In this document: positions 9,101-16,406 of the stretch, piece after piece
Layout of the letters: each line of letters starts with the position of its first letter
Numbering within the stretch: position 1 is the first letter of the stretch
Origin: RHKX01 sp963823565
Lineage (GTDB): Bacteria > Actinomycetota > Thermoleophilia > Solirubrobacterales > 70-9
Direction of reading: 5' to 3'
Length of the DNA stretch: 64,000 nucleotides
NCBI GenBank assembly: GCA_963823565.1
Contig: CAWGLR010000003.1
Coordinates: forward strand, 1,116,001-1,180,000
Position numbers and translations under genes: made by a program
The notes under the pieces: model-generated
Told to the model about the DNA's origin: nothing
What the model saw: only the letters and a program-made list of their open reading frames with translations
The model's database searches: none

Positions 9101-9171
9101 CTCCCCGGAATGGATTCGAACCATTACGAATTCATTAACAGTGAATCATGCTGCCGTTACATCACCGGGGA
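9101..9171 (-). tRNA. tRNA-Asn(GTT), compact and AT-rich
   Basis: A full cloverleaf folds on the minus strand in 71 nt. It has acceptor TCCCCGG/CCGGGGA, a 4-bp D stem ATGT/GCAT with a 7-nt loop AACGGCA, anticodon stem ATTCA/TGAAT with loop CTGTTAA (anticodon GTT), a 4-nt variable region, and T stem AATGG/CCATT with loop TTCGAAT. CCA is not encoded; the discriminator G is followed by a run of Ts that could end transcription. The arms are strikingly AT-rich for this genome. The D arm resembles the TGGTGTAA-type arms of tRNA-Gln and of phage tRNAs rather than the common GTAGCTCAG form, which points to a mobile origin. Confidence 0.85.
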
Positions 9172-9221
9172 ACGGCGCGTGCGCGACTGCCACGTGCAGG
9201 CGGGCATTGTAAGAGGTGGGA

Positions 9222-10403
9222 TTAGCCGGCGCGGTGCACCAGCCGCTCCACCGCGTCGGCCGCCCTTGCGGCCCCGCCCGAGGCCCACGGGCTCGCGGCG
9301 ATCTCCTCGGTCCGCAGACGAAAGCTCGTGTCTCCCAGCACCGTCCGCACCGCCCAGCGCAGGGTGGCGCCGAGGCGGAGGCGGCGGGGGACGGTGAGCC
9401 CGGCGCCCGCCCAGGCGACGCGCTCGGCGTTCTCGGCCATGTCTCCGACCGAGGGTGAGACGACGAGCGGCCGTCCCTCGCAGAGCGCTCGCGCGACCGT
9501 CCCGTGCCCGCCGTGGCAGACGACGACGGCGCACGCCGGCATCACCTGGGAGTAGGAGAGCCAGTCGACGAGGGCGCCGTTCGCCGGCACGTCGATCGGG
9601 CGCTCCGGGTGGTGGCCGTTCGTCGTCGCGATCACCCGAACGGCCTCGCCCGCCAGGCCCTCGAAGCAGCGCCGGATCAAGTCGCACCCGGGGTCCTGCG
9701 CGGTGCTGCTGGCGACGAGCACGAGCGGATCATCCCCGGGCGGCAGCTCGACGTCCGGGTGCGGCAGCTCGAACTCCAGCGGGCCCGCCAACTCGACGCC
9801 CGGCGGCCACTGCCGGGGGTACTCGAGCTGCGGGAGCGTGCCGACGATCGCCAGGTCCTCGCTGATCCCCCCGTGGAAGCGCCGCAGCGGGGCGAGCCCC
9901 AGCCGCGCCCGCTGCTCGTTCATCTGCCGCCGCCCGATCCGTAACCCCACCCCGAGCAGCGGCTCCGCCCCCCGCCACGCCCCCCGGCCGACCGCCGTCC
10001 GCGGCGGCGCCATCCCCATGCCGAAGAACGGCATCCCCGCCGCGCTCACCGGGAACAGGTGCGGGATCAGCGTCGCCCGCCGCACCCCCCGCATCTCGGC
10101 GGCCAGCGCCGGCGCCAGGGTGAGGATGTCGCTGACGACGACGTCGGGCCGCGCTTCGTCGATCAGCGGCAGCAGCGCCCGCGCCGCCTCGGCCGGGCCG
10201 GCGCCCTTTCCCGGGGGCGGGGGAGGGAACACCACGTACTCCTCCGACGCCGCGAATCGCAGCCCGAGCCCCTCGACGGCCTCCTGCCACCGGCCCCACG
10301 TCTCGACGACGACGTCGTGCCCCCGCGCGTCCAGCTCCCGGCCGAGCGCGATCGCCGGGAACGCGTGCCCGGCATCGCCGAAGGCGGCGACGATCGCCCT
10401 CAC
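9222..10403 (-). CDS. GT1-family glycosyltransferase (MGT-like)
   Basis: A 393-residue glycosyltransferase of the GT-B fold, similar to UDP-glycosyltransferases and macrolide glycosyltransferases. The N-terminal acceptor domain starts VAAFGDAGHAFPAIALGREL. The C-terminal donor domain has the signature stretch from WLSYSQVMPACAVVVCHGGHGTV, containing the HGGHGT loop that holds the nucleotide-sugar diphosphate, and PLVVSPSVGDMAENAERV. The start is GTG. The acceptor (lipid, secondary metabolite or sterol-like) cannot be told from sequence, and no biosynthetic genes lie beside it. Its 3' end faces the tRNA-Asn. Confidence 0.82.
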   Translation of the reverse strand: MRAIVAAFGDAGHAFPAIALGRELDARGHDVVVETWGRWQEAVEGLGLRFAASEEYVVFPPPPPGKGAGPAEAARALLPLIDEARPDVVVSDILTLAPALAAEMRGVRRATLIPHLFPVSAAGMPFFGMGMAPPRTAVGRGAWRGAEPLLGVGLRIGRRQMNEQRARLGLAPLRRFHGGISEDLAIVGTLPQLEYPRQWPPGVELAGPLEFELPHPDVELPPGDDPLVLVASSTAQDPGCDLIRRCFEGLAGEAVRVIATTNGHHPERPIDVPANGALVDWLSYSQVMPACAVVVCHGGHGTVARALCEGRPLVVSPSVGDMAENAERVAWAGAGLTVPRRLRLGATLRWAVRTVLGDTSFRLRTEEIAASPWASGGAARAADAVERLVHRAG

Positions 10404-10489
10404 GCGGCCTTCTCCTGCGCCTGCAAGAAACCTTCCGCCGGCTCGCTTCGCCGCAGACCGTCGACCCGCCCCGCGCCACTCTTTCCACG

Positions 10490-10993
10490 ATGCTCTCGCG
10501 ACGCAACAGGGGCCGGGACGCCTGCCAGCGGCTCCGCCGCGCCGTCGACGCGATGCCCCGCGCCTCCCGTGAGGCCATGCTGCGCGGCATCGACGACAAC
10601 ACGATCATCGTCGGCGCCTACACCGACCCCCGCAGCGGCGGCATCTGCCCGATGCTCGCCGCCCATCGCAACGGGGGGCGCACCGACCTCGCCTCCTTCG
10701 CCCGCTCCTGGGACCGCTACACCGACGCGCGCCGTCCCCGGCTCGCCACCCGCCGCGAGGTCCGCACCCTCCGCTACCTGCTCGAGACGAGCCTGATCGC
10801 CGACGAGTCGCCGGGCACCCTCAGCGCCGCCGCGGCCGAGATCCGCCAGGCCCGCGCGTCCGCGCCCGAGACTCCTGCACGCACGCGCCCCGCGCGCATC
10901 GCCCCGCCCGAGCGCGACGGCATGCTCATCCGCATCCGCCGCCTCCGCGCCGCCCGCCGCGAGCGCCGCCGCCAGGCCGCCACCGCGAGCTGA
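10490..10993 (+). CDS. Conserved hypothetical basic protein
   Basis: A 167-residue protein with no family I recognise. It contains a compact, apparently folded N-terminal region (DAMPRASREAMLRGIDDNTIIVGAYTDPRSGGICPMLAAHR), a central FARSWDRYTDARRPRLATRRE segment, and a highly basic Arg-rich C-terminus (RIRRLRAARRERRRQ). A nucleic-acid-binding role is possible, but only from charge. A CACTCT box ends 7 nt before the ATG. It is transcribed away from the glycosyltransferase, leaving an 86-nt divergent promoter region. Confidence 0.6.
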   Translation: MLSRRNRGRDACQRLRRAVDAMPRASREAMLRGIDDNTIIVGAYTDPRSGGICPMLAAHRNGGRTDLASFARSWDRYTDARRPRLATRREVRTLRYLLETSLIADESPGTLSAAAAEIRQARASAPETPARTRPARIAPPERDGMLIRIRRLRAARRERRRQAATAS

Positions 10994-11004
10994 GCGCACC
11001 GCGC

Positions 11005-11739
11005 TCAGGTCGAGAACGCCGACGGGTCGCCCGGCCGGGCGAAGACGATCTCGGGGATCAGGCAGTAGCGCGACGTCCGCAGCAGCAGGCGCACCGTCTC
11101 CGCCAGGTCCTCCGGCTGGATCATCTCCTCCGGCTTCACCTGCCCCTGCACCCACTCGGACATCGGCGTGTCGACGAACGCGGGGCACAGCGCCGTCACC
11201 TGGATCCCGTCCTGGCCGACCTCCATCTGCGTCGCCTGGCTCAGCCCGATCACGCCCGCCTTCGTCGCCGAGTAGACCGCCAGCCAGCCCTGCCCGCCCT
11301 TGCCGGCGATCGACGCCGTGTTGACGATCAGCGCCTTGCCGTGCTCCTTGCCGGCCTCCTTGAGCATCGGCAGGGCGTCGCGCGTCGCGATCACGTACGA
11401 GCGCAGGTTGACGTCGAGCTGCATGTCGATCTTCTTCGTCTCCGCCTCGTGGATCGCGCCGCCGATCCCGACCCCGGCGTTGTTGACCAGCACGTCGAGC
11501 CGGCCGTATCGCTCCCGATGGGCGTCGAACAGCGCCTTCACCTCGTCCTCGGAGGCGACGTTCGCCGGGTGCGCCGTCACCTCCAGCCCCTCGTCGGCGA
11601 GCGTCCCGACGGCGGCCTCCAACTTCTCGGGCCGCCGCGCCGACATCGTCACCGCGTACCCGTCCTCCCCGAGCGCCCGGCTGATCGCCAGCCCGATCCC
11701 GCTCGACGCCCCGGTGACGACTGCTGCTCTCTCGGCCAC
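11005..11739 (-). CDS. Short-chain dehydrogenase/reductase
   Basis: A 244-residue classical SDR. It has the NAD(P)-binding TGASSGIG near residue 10, NNAG at about 90, the catalytic Ser in NTASIAG, and YSATK as the YxxxK motif. SARRPEK after the second strand suggests NADP(H) preference. GTG start with an AGGAGA ribosome site just upstream. It converges with the upstream hypothetical gene. Substrate unknown. Confidence 0.88.
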   Translation of the reverse strand: MAERAAVVTGASSGIGLAISRALGEDGYAVTMSARRPEKLEAAVGTLADEGLEVTAHPANVASEDEVKALFDAHRERYGRLDVLVNNAGVGIGGAIHEAETKKIDMQLDVNLRSYVIATRDALPMLKEAGKEHGKALIVNTASIAGKGGQGWLAVYSATKAGVIGLSQATQMEVGQDGIQVTALCPAFVDTPMSEWVQGQVKPEEMIQPEDLAETVRLLLRTSRYCLIPEIVFARPGDPSAFST

Positions 11740-11821
11740 TCTCTCTCCTCTTCCGCTTCGCTGGACGCCGGGACACTAACCGCAGCGGCCGGAATTTAGG
11801 CGCCGCGAAGGGAGCCTTCCC

Positions 11822-11827
11822 TACCAT
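11822..11827 (+). promoter_or_regulatory. -10 box of the thioredoxin-like lipoprotein gene
   Basis: TACCAT ends 8 nt before the GTG at 11836, the same leaderless spacing as elsewhere in the window. Confidence 0.5.
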
Positions 11828-11835
11828 TGCGCGCC

Positions 11836-12834
11836 GTGCCGGGACCGACTCAACCACTCCGACGCGCGCTCGTCGCGCTGCCCCTAGCCGCCGCCCTGAT
11901 CGCATCGGGCTGCGGCGGCAGCTCCGACGACACCTCCACCGGGGGCACGTCCGCCCCGAGCGCCTCCGACTTCCCCGACCCCGCCGGCAAGTCCCTCCCC
12001 GAGCTCGCCCGCGAGGGCTCGCAGTCCGACCTCATGGTCGCCCCGACCGAGTCCGTCTTCGACGTCGGCGCGAACCGCTACGGGTTCGGCGTCTTCGCCG
12101 TCGAGGGCGATCCCGTCGACGACGCCCAGGTCGCCATCTACGCCGCGCCCTCCGGGTCCAACACGAGCAAGGACGTCGTCGGGCCCTTCCCGGCCGTCTC
12201 GTCCAGCCTCATCACTCCGGCGGCCTTCCAGTCCCAGACGACCTCCCAGGATCCCGATGCCGCCACCACCGTCTACACCACCGAAGTCGACTTCCCGCGC
12301 GCCGGCAAGTGGGACGTGCTGGCGATGATCCGCGGCGACGACGGCTCCTACACCTACTCGGCCATCCACACCGCCGACGTCGGCGCGAAGGACGACATCC
12401 CCGACGTCGGCGACGAGGCTCCCGCGATCCACACGCCGACCGCGGACGACGTCGGCGGCGATCTGACCAAGATCGACACCCGCAACCCCGCCGACACGAT
12501 GCACGACACCGACCTCGCCGACGTCGCCGGCGAGGAGCCCGTCGTCCTCCTCTTCGCGACCCCGGCGCTGTGCCAGAGCCGCGTCTGCGGACCCGTCGTC
12601 GACATCGCCGAGCAGGTCAAGAGCGAGCGGCCCGACGACGCCGCCTACATCCACATGGAGATCTTCAACGACAACGACCCCAACAAGGGCGCCCGTCCCG
12701 AGGTTCTCGACTACGGGCTGCAGACGGAGCCCTGGCTCTTCGTGCTCGACGCCGACGGCAAGGTCTCCACCCGGATCGAGGGAGCCTTCAGCAAGGAGGA
12801 GCTGGAGGGCGCGATCGACAAGGCGTCTTCCTAG
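11836..12834 (+). CDS. Secreted lipoprotein with a thioredoxin-like domain
   Basis: About 332 residues. It opens with a basic start, a hydrophobic segment (ALVALPLAAALIAS) and a lipobox at ASGCGG, followed by a Ser/Thr/Asp-rich linker, so it should be anchored outside the membrane. The middle part is a beta-rich domain (NRYGFGVFAVEGDPVDDAQVAIY). The last ~110 residues read like a thioredoxin fold: VVLLFATPALCQSRVCGPVVDIAEQV with two cysteines spaced C-x3-C rather than C-x2-C, and a final LFVLDADGKVSTRIEGAFS. It could be an extracytoplasmic redox or metallochaperone (Sco-like) protein. The GTG at 11836 was preferred to the TTG at 11827, which overlaps the -10 box. Confidence 0.75.
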   Translation: MPGPTQPLRRALVALPLAAALIASGCGGSSDDTSTGGTSAPSASDFPDPAGKSLPELAREGSQSDLMVAPTESVFDVGANRYGFGVFAVEGDPVDDAQVAIYAAPSGSNTSKDVVGPFPAVSSSLITPAAFQSQTTSQDPDAATTVYTTEVDFPRAGKWDVLAMIRGDDGSYTYSAIHTADVGAKDDIPDVGDEAPAIHTPTADDVGGDLTKIDTRNPADTMHDTDLADVAGEEPVVLLFATPALCQSRVCGPVVDIAEQVKSERPDDAAYIHMEIFNDNDPNKGARPEVLDYGLQTEPWLFVLDADGKVSTRIEGAFSKEELEGAIDKASS

Positions 12835-12849
12835 CGACGCCGCCCGCCG

Positions 12850-13194
12850 CTACCGCCGCGGCGCGCGCCGGCCTCGCTTCCCCGCCGGCCGCTTTCCGCG
12901 CCGCTCCAGCTTCTCGCGGCCCGACTCTCGCGCGCTCACCGGCTTGAGCCGGCGCAGCGACGGCGCGAGGATCCGCAGCGCGCAGCCGCGGTGCCAGTGC
13001 CGGTGCTCGGTCCCGCCGAGCCGGTGCACCGTCTGCGCGATCACGTGATCCTCGCCGATCTCGACCCCGCCGTAGCACCCGGGACAGGTGTACGGCTTCT
13101 GCGAGATCCCGCGGATCAGCCACACCTCGTCGCCCTCGGCATCGATGCCGAGCAGGCTCTGGCGGGAGTCGGGGAGGTGGGCCGGGACGCTCAC
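12850..13194 (-). CDS. Small zinc-binding protein of the actinobacterial CPGC/HWH type
   Basis: A 114-residue protein. It carries CPGCYGGVEIGEDHVIAQ, then HRHWHRGCA, an arrangement of two Cys, several His and a further Cys that looks like a treble-clef or HNH-related zinc site. I recall actinobacterial proteins with the same CPGC ... HVVAW ... HWH pattern that are often mislabelled ATP/GTP-binding. The C-terminal 45 residues are extremely Arg/Lys-rich (KLERRGKRPAGKRGRRAPRR), suggesting nucleic-acid or ribosome contact. Function unknown. Confidence 0.65.
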   Translation of the reverse strand: MSVPAHLPDSRQSLLGIDAEGDEVWLIRGISQKPYTCPGCYGGVEIGEDHVIAQTVHRLGGTEHRHWHRGCALRILAPSLRRLKPVSARESGREKLERRGKRPAGKRGRRAPRR

Positions 13195-13231
13195 GGGTCC
13201 GATTCTGCCGGGCGAGCGCGTCCGCCCGCGG

Positions 13232-14806
13232 TCACCAGGAGTCGACCGGCCGCCTCTCGCCGCCGTTCCCCTCGCCGGCGGCCGTAGCCGCCGCCAGCGT
13301 CGCTGCGACCAACCGCCTGGTGTCGGCGGGGTCGATCACGTCGTCGAGCTCGAACAGCGTCGCCGCGTTCAGCCCCTTGGCGTGCTCGTGGAGGGCAGCC
13401 GTCATCTCCTGCACCTTCGCCTCGCGCTCATCGGGATCCTCGATCGCATCGAGCTCGCGGCGGGCGCCGAGCCGGACCGCGCCCTCGAGTCCCATCGCCC
13501 CGAGCTCCGCCGTCGGCCAGCCGACCGTCAGCAGCGGCTCGTGCAGTCCGCCTCCGGCCATCGCCTGGGCGCCGAGCCCGTAGGCCTTGCGCAGGATCAC
13601 GGCGACGAGCGGAACCCGCAGGTTGGCGCCGGCGAGGAACAGCCGCGAGCAGTGGCGGACGAGCGCGGTCGCTTCGGCGTCGGGGCCTACCATCATTCCC
13701 GGCGTGTCGATCAGCGAGAGCAGCGGGATCCCGAAGGAGTCGCAGAGCTGCATGAAGCGCGCCGCCTTGTCCGAGCCCTCGCTGGTGATCGCGCCGCCCA
13801 TCTGCATCGGGTTGTTCGCGACGATGCCGACGGCCCGGCCCTCGAGCCGGGCCAGCGCCGTCACCATCCCCTTCGCGAAGCCCTCGCGCAGGTAGGTCAC
13901 CGAGCCCTCGTCGGCGAGGGCGTCGATCGCGGCGTGCACGTCGTACGCCCGCCGCCGCCGTTCCGGCACGACGTCGCGCAGCCGCTGCGGGTCCGGCGCT
14001 CGCCAATCGGCGAGCGGTCCCTGGAAGTAGGAGAGCAGGCGCTTGGCGGCCTCGACCGCCTCCGCCTCCGAGCTCGCCCGGACGTCGACGACCCCATTCG
14101 CGAACTGGGTCTCGATCGGGCCGATCTCGTCGGGCTCGAAGTTGCCGAGCCCGCCGCCGGCGATCATCGCCGGACCGCCCATGCCGAGCGCGATGTCTTC
14201 GGTGGCGACGATCAGGTCGGCGCAGCCGGCGAGGACGGCGTTGCCCGCGAAGCACCGCCCGGAGACGACCGCGATCCGCGGCGCGATCCCCGAGAGCCGC
14301 GCCCAGAGGGCGAAGGCCCTCGTGTCGAGCGCCGAGACGACCGCGTAGTCGGTGTCGCCCGGGCGACCGCCGCCGCCCTCCGTGAAGAAGATCACCGGCA
14401 GCCGCATCCGCTCGATCAGCTCGAACATCCGGTCCTTCTTGCGATGCCCGAGCGCGCCCTGGGTGCCTGCCATGACCATGTAGTCGTAGGAGAGGACCGC
14501 GCAGGCGGCGGCGCCGGGACCGAACAGCTCGCCGTTGACCCGGGCGGTGCCGGCGATCAGACCGTCGCCCTGGGTGCGCTCGAGCAGCTCCCCGACGTCG
14601 CGTCGCGCCCGCTGCGCGGCGATCGCCAGCCCGCCGTACTCGACGAACGACCCCGGGTCGACCAGCGCCTCGAGGTTCTCGCGCGCGGTTCGGCGGCCGG
14701 CGGCATGCCGGCGCTCGACCGCCTCGGGTCGCGCGTCGTCGAGCAGCTTCGCGCGCCGCGCGAGCACCTCCGCGAGGTCGTCGCGGATCTCGTCCTCGTC
14801 GCTCAC
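13232..14806 (-). CDS. Acyl-CoA carboxylase, carboxyltransferase subunit
   Basis: A 524-residue biotin-dependent carboxyltransferase of the PccB/AccD/MmdA family, which moves CO2 from biotinyl-carrier protein to an acyl-CoA. N-terminal landmarks are RRHAAGRRTARENLEALVDPGSFVEYG, GPGAAACAVLSYDYMVMAGTQG and the acyl-CoA region VVSGRCFAGNAVLAGCADLIVAT. The C-terminal half has VGIVANNPMQMGGAI and SLIDTPGMMVG. The biotin carboxylase partner is not in the window. GTG start overlapping the stop of the GNAT gene (GTGA), so the two are translationally coupled. Confidence 0.88.
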   Translation of the reverse strand: MSDEDEIRDDLAEVLARRAKLLDDARPEAVERRHAAGRRTARENLEALVDPGSFVEYGGLAIAAQRARRDVGELLERTQGDGLIAGTARVNGELFGPGAAACAVLSYDYMVMAGTQGALGHRKKDRMFELIERMRLPVIFFTEGGGGRPGDTDYAVVSALDTRAFALWARLSGIAPRIAVVSGRCFAGNAVLAGCADLIVATEDIALGMGGPAMIAGGGLGNFEPDEIGPIETQFANGVVDVRASSEAEAVEAAKRLLSYFQGPLADWRAPDPQRLRDVVPERRRRAYDVHAAIDALADEGSVTYLREGFAKGMVTALARLEGRAVGIVANNPMQMGGAITSEGSDKAARFMQLCDSFGIPLLSLIDTPGMMVGPDAEATALVRHCSRLFLAGANLRVPLVAVILRKAYGLGAQAMAGGGLHEPLLTVGWPTAELGAMGLEGAVRLGARRELDAIEDPDEREAKVQEMTAALHEHAKGLNAATLFELDDVIDPADTRRLVAATLAAATAAGEGNGGERRPVDSW

Positions 14807-15231
14807 GCCCCCGGGTCGGGAGGGACCAGGTCGAGCTCGTAGAAGAGCGCCCGCTCCTTGTCCTCGCCCTCGATGTCGTTGCGGAAGCCGCAGCTCTCGT
14901 AGAGCCCTCGCGCCTCCGTGTCGCCCTCGCCGGTGACGACCTCGGCGCCCGCGGCCCCGCGCTCGCGGGCGAGCGCCAGGAACGCCTCCATCAGCGCCCG
15001 CCCGAGCCCGTTGCCGCGCTGGTCGGGGACGACGTAGAGCTCGTCGAGGAAGGCGATCGGGCCGTCGGCCCAGACGGAGAGGTGGAAGTCCAGCTGCGCG
15101 AACCCCTCGGGGCCGTCGCCCGCGAGCAGGAAGAGCTTCGGGCCGTGCTCGATGAACGTCCGCACCCGCGGCTCCAGCACGTCCGGTCCCGGCGAGGGTT
15201 CGCCGAACTCCCGGTTGAAGTCGTGGAGCAT
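14803..15231 (-). CDS. GNAT-family N-acetyltransferase
   Basis: A 142-residue acetyltransferase when started at the first ATG. The acetyl-CoA-binding motif A is clear: LDELYVVPDQRGNGLGRALMEAFL, followed by EARGLYESCGFRND. The frame stays open 15 codons further upstream (IVRLATKDDAPALAR), and those residues look like the missing first strand of the GNAT fold, but no ATG, GTG or TTG lies there: the segment begins with ATC at 15276, 6 nt after a TAGGCT box. So the N-terminus is uncertain (non-standard start or a base error). The stop overlaps the carboxyltransferase start. Confidence 0.8.
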   Translation of the reverse strand: MLHDFNREFGEPSPGPDVLEPRVRTFIEHGPKLFLLAGDGPEGFAQLDFHLSVWADGPIAFLDELYVVPDQRGNGLGRALMEAFLALARERGAAGAEVVTGEGDTEARGLYESCGFRNDIEGEDKERALFYELDLVPPDPGA

Positions 15232-15365
15232 CCGGGCGAGGGCCGGAGCGTCGTCTTTGGTGGCCAGGCGGACGATGGGCGAAGCCTATGGGCACGAGCC
15301 GCCCCGGGAGGCCGGGTCGCGTGGACGAATTGGCCGGTTGAAGACGAAGGTGACGTTCGTCAGTC

Positions 15366-15614
15366 GTGGCGGACGACTCCGGCTCGGCGATCTTCAAGAA
15401 CACGGGCAACCGGGCGGCGGAAGGAGTCGGCCTGTGCATCCGCGTGCCCGCGGCCATCGTCAAGCGCTTCCGTGTCAGCACAAGCGAGGACACGAGGCCC
15501 GGCGTCTACAAGGTCGAGTTCCTGACGACAACGCCATCCGGCGTCGTCGACCGCGCCAAGGCGCGGGTCAGGGTCCGGCCGATCCCGGAGGAGCGCCGCT
15601 GGGGAACCCCGACG
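15366..15614 (+). pseudogene. Fragment resembling a CARDB/DUF11-type surface-protein repeat
   Basis: An open stretch reading ... AIFKNTGNRAAEGVGLCIRVPAAIV ... GVYKVEFLTTT ... ARVRVRPI. The NTGN ... GV.LC.RVP pattern is typical of CARDB/DUF11-like beta-sandwich repeats in secreted actinobacterial proteins. There is no good start with a promoter or ribosome site, the likely upstream strand (KVTFV) lies in another frame, and the frame runs on without a stop into the antisense of the next gene. It is best read as a gene remnant. Confidence 0.3.
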
Positions 15615-15629
15615 CGGCGTCGTTCCCGG

Positions 15630-16040
15630 CTACTTGACCTTCTGGACCTTCACGTCCTTCGAGAAGGCTCGCTTGCAAACGTGCTTGTGCTCGTCGTTCT
15701 TGCGAAGCGCCTTCTTCTTCACCTGGGCGAAGTAGGTGCCCTTCGCGAGGTCGGCGAACTCGATCCGCCAGTTGCCGGCGGCATCGGTCGAGCCGCTGCC
15801 CACGACGGAGGTCGAGCCGTCGGTCAGCCGCATCCGGACGTTCACGTCGCGGTTCTTCATGCAGCGCGCCTTCGGCGAGCTCACCGTCCCGGCGAACGCC
15901 GCCGGCTTGCTCTTGGTCGGCTTCTCGTACTTCGCGCTGATCGCCGAGTCGAACTTCACGGTGTGCGCCGAGGCGATCCCCGCGAGGCCGAGCGCGGCCA
16001 CCGCGAGCGCCGCGGTCAGCGCCAGGGTCAGCTGTCTCAT
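15630..16040 (-). CDS. Small secreted protein of unknown function
   Basis: A 136-residue protein beginning with a clean signal peptide (MRQLTLALTAALAVAALGLAGIASA, cleavage after ASA). The mature part is a single beta-rich domain: FAGTVSSPKARCMKNRDVNVRM, then GSTDAAGNWRIEFADLAKGTYFAQVKKKAL, ending in a Lys-rich tail. The two Cys residues (ARC, HVC) could form a disulfide. It resembles carboxypeptidase-regulatory-like domains of exported proteins. The ATG at 16040 starts the signal peptide and follows an AGGAGAG ribosome site; a longer open frame upstream is unlikely to be used. Confidence 0.7.
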   Translation of the reverse strand: MRQLTLALTAALAVAALGLAGIASAHTVKFDSAISAKYEKPTKSKPAAFAGTVSSPKARCMKNRDVNVRMRLTDGSTSVVGSGSTDAAGNWRIEFADLAKGTYFAQVKKKALRKNDEHKHVCKRAFSKDVKVQKVK

Positions 16041-16160
16041 CCCGCTCTCCTCTCGTTGCGCTCGCCCCCCGCCGGGGCGGGCCATTCGAAACTGAGAACG
16101 GGCGGCGCCCCGCGAAGTCAGGGGTTACCCCGCCGACGCCGCGGCGATAATCGCCCCTCA

Positions 16161-16234
16161 GGGCCGGTAGCTCAGTTGGTCAGAGCAGCGGACTCATAAT
16201 CCGTAGGGCGGTGGTTCGAGTCCAGCCCGGCCCA
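16161..16234 (+). tRNA. tRNA with CAT anticodon, probably tRNA-Ile2 (or elongator Met); insertion target
   Basis: A 74-nt cloverleaf with acceptor GGGCCGG/CCGGCCC, D arm GTAGCTCAGTTGGTCAGAGC, anticodon loop CTCATAA (anticodon CAT), T loop TTCGAGT, discriminator A and no encoded CCA. The GAGCAG-CGGA start of the anticodon arm is closer to isoleucine-2 tRNAs (lysidine-modified) than to methionine tRNAs. Its 3' 43 nt are repeated at 24844-24886, showing that an element integrated here. The T stem reads GGTGG/CCAGC, which leaves a G-G mismatch at its second-from-bottom pair; the distal copy has C there and would pair perfectly. Confidence 0.88.
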
Positions 16235-16235
16235 T
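16193..16235 (+). repeat. attL: left copy of the 43-nt direct repeat
   Basis: Runs from the anticodon loop to one base past the tRNA discriminator. It is identical to 24844-24886 at 42 of 43 positions; the single difference is G at 16211 versus C at 24862. Confidence 0.85.
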
Positions 16236-16239
16236 TCAA

Positions 16240-16261
16240 AAGGCGCTTAGATAAGCGCTTT
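16240..16261 (+). terminator. Hairpin after the tRNA gene
   Basis: Arms AAGGCGCTTA and TAAGCGCTTT pair with one G-U over a tiny loop, directly downstream of the tRNA, ending in T residues. Likely a tRNA transcription terminator, or a site at the left end of the island. Confidence 0.5.
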
Positions 16262-16376
16262 CTGGCGTTCCGAGTTTGTGCAAGAGCAAACTTGGTCCCC
16301 ATTTGGTCTCGAGATTCGCGTCGAAGCGGGCGCTCTGGGTGCTGCCCGGGAGAGCGATGGGCGCCGAGCAGACGAC

Positions 16377-16382
16377 TAGGCT
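16377..16382 (+). promoter_or_regulatory. -10 box of the type III methyltransferase gene
   Basis: TAGGCT lies 24 nt before the ATG at 16407. Here a real leader is present, with GGAGG and GGGGAGG ribosome sites between box and start, unlike the leaderless genes nearby. Confidence 0.45.
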
Positions 16383-16406
16383 GCGCCAGATGGAGGTCGG
16401 GGAGGC

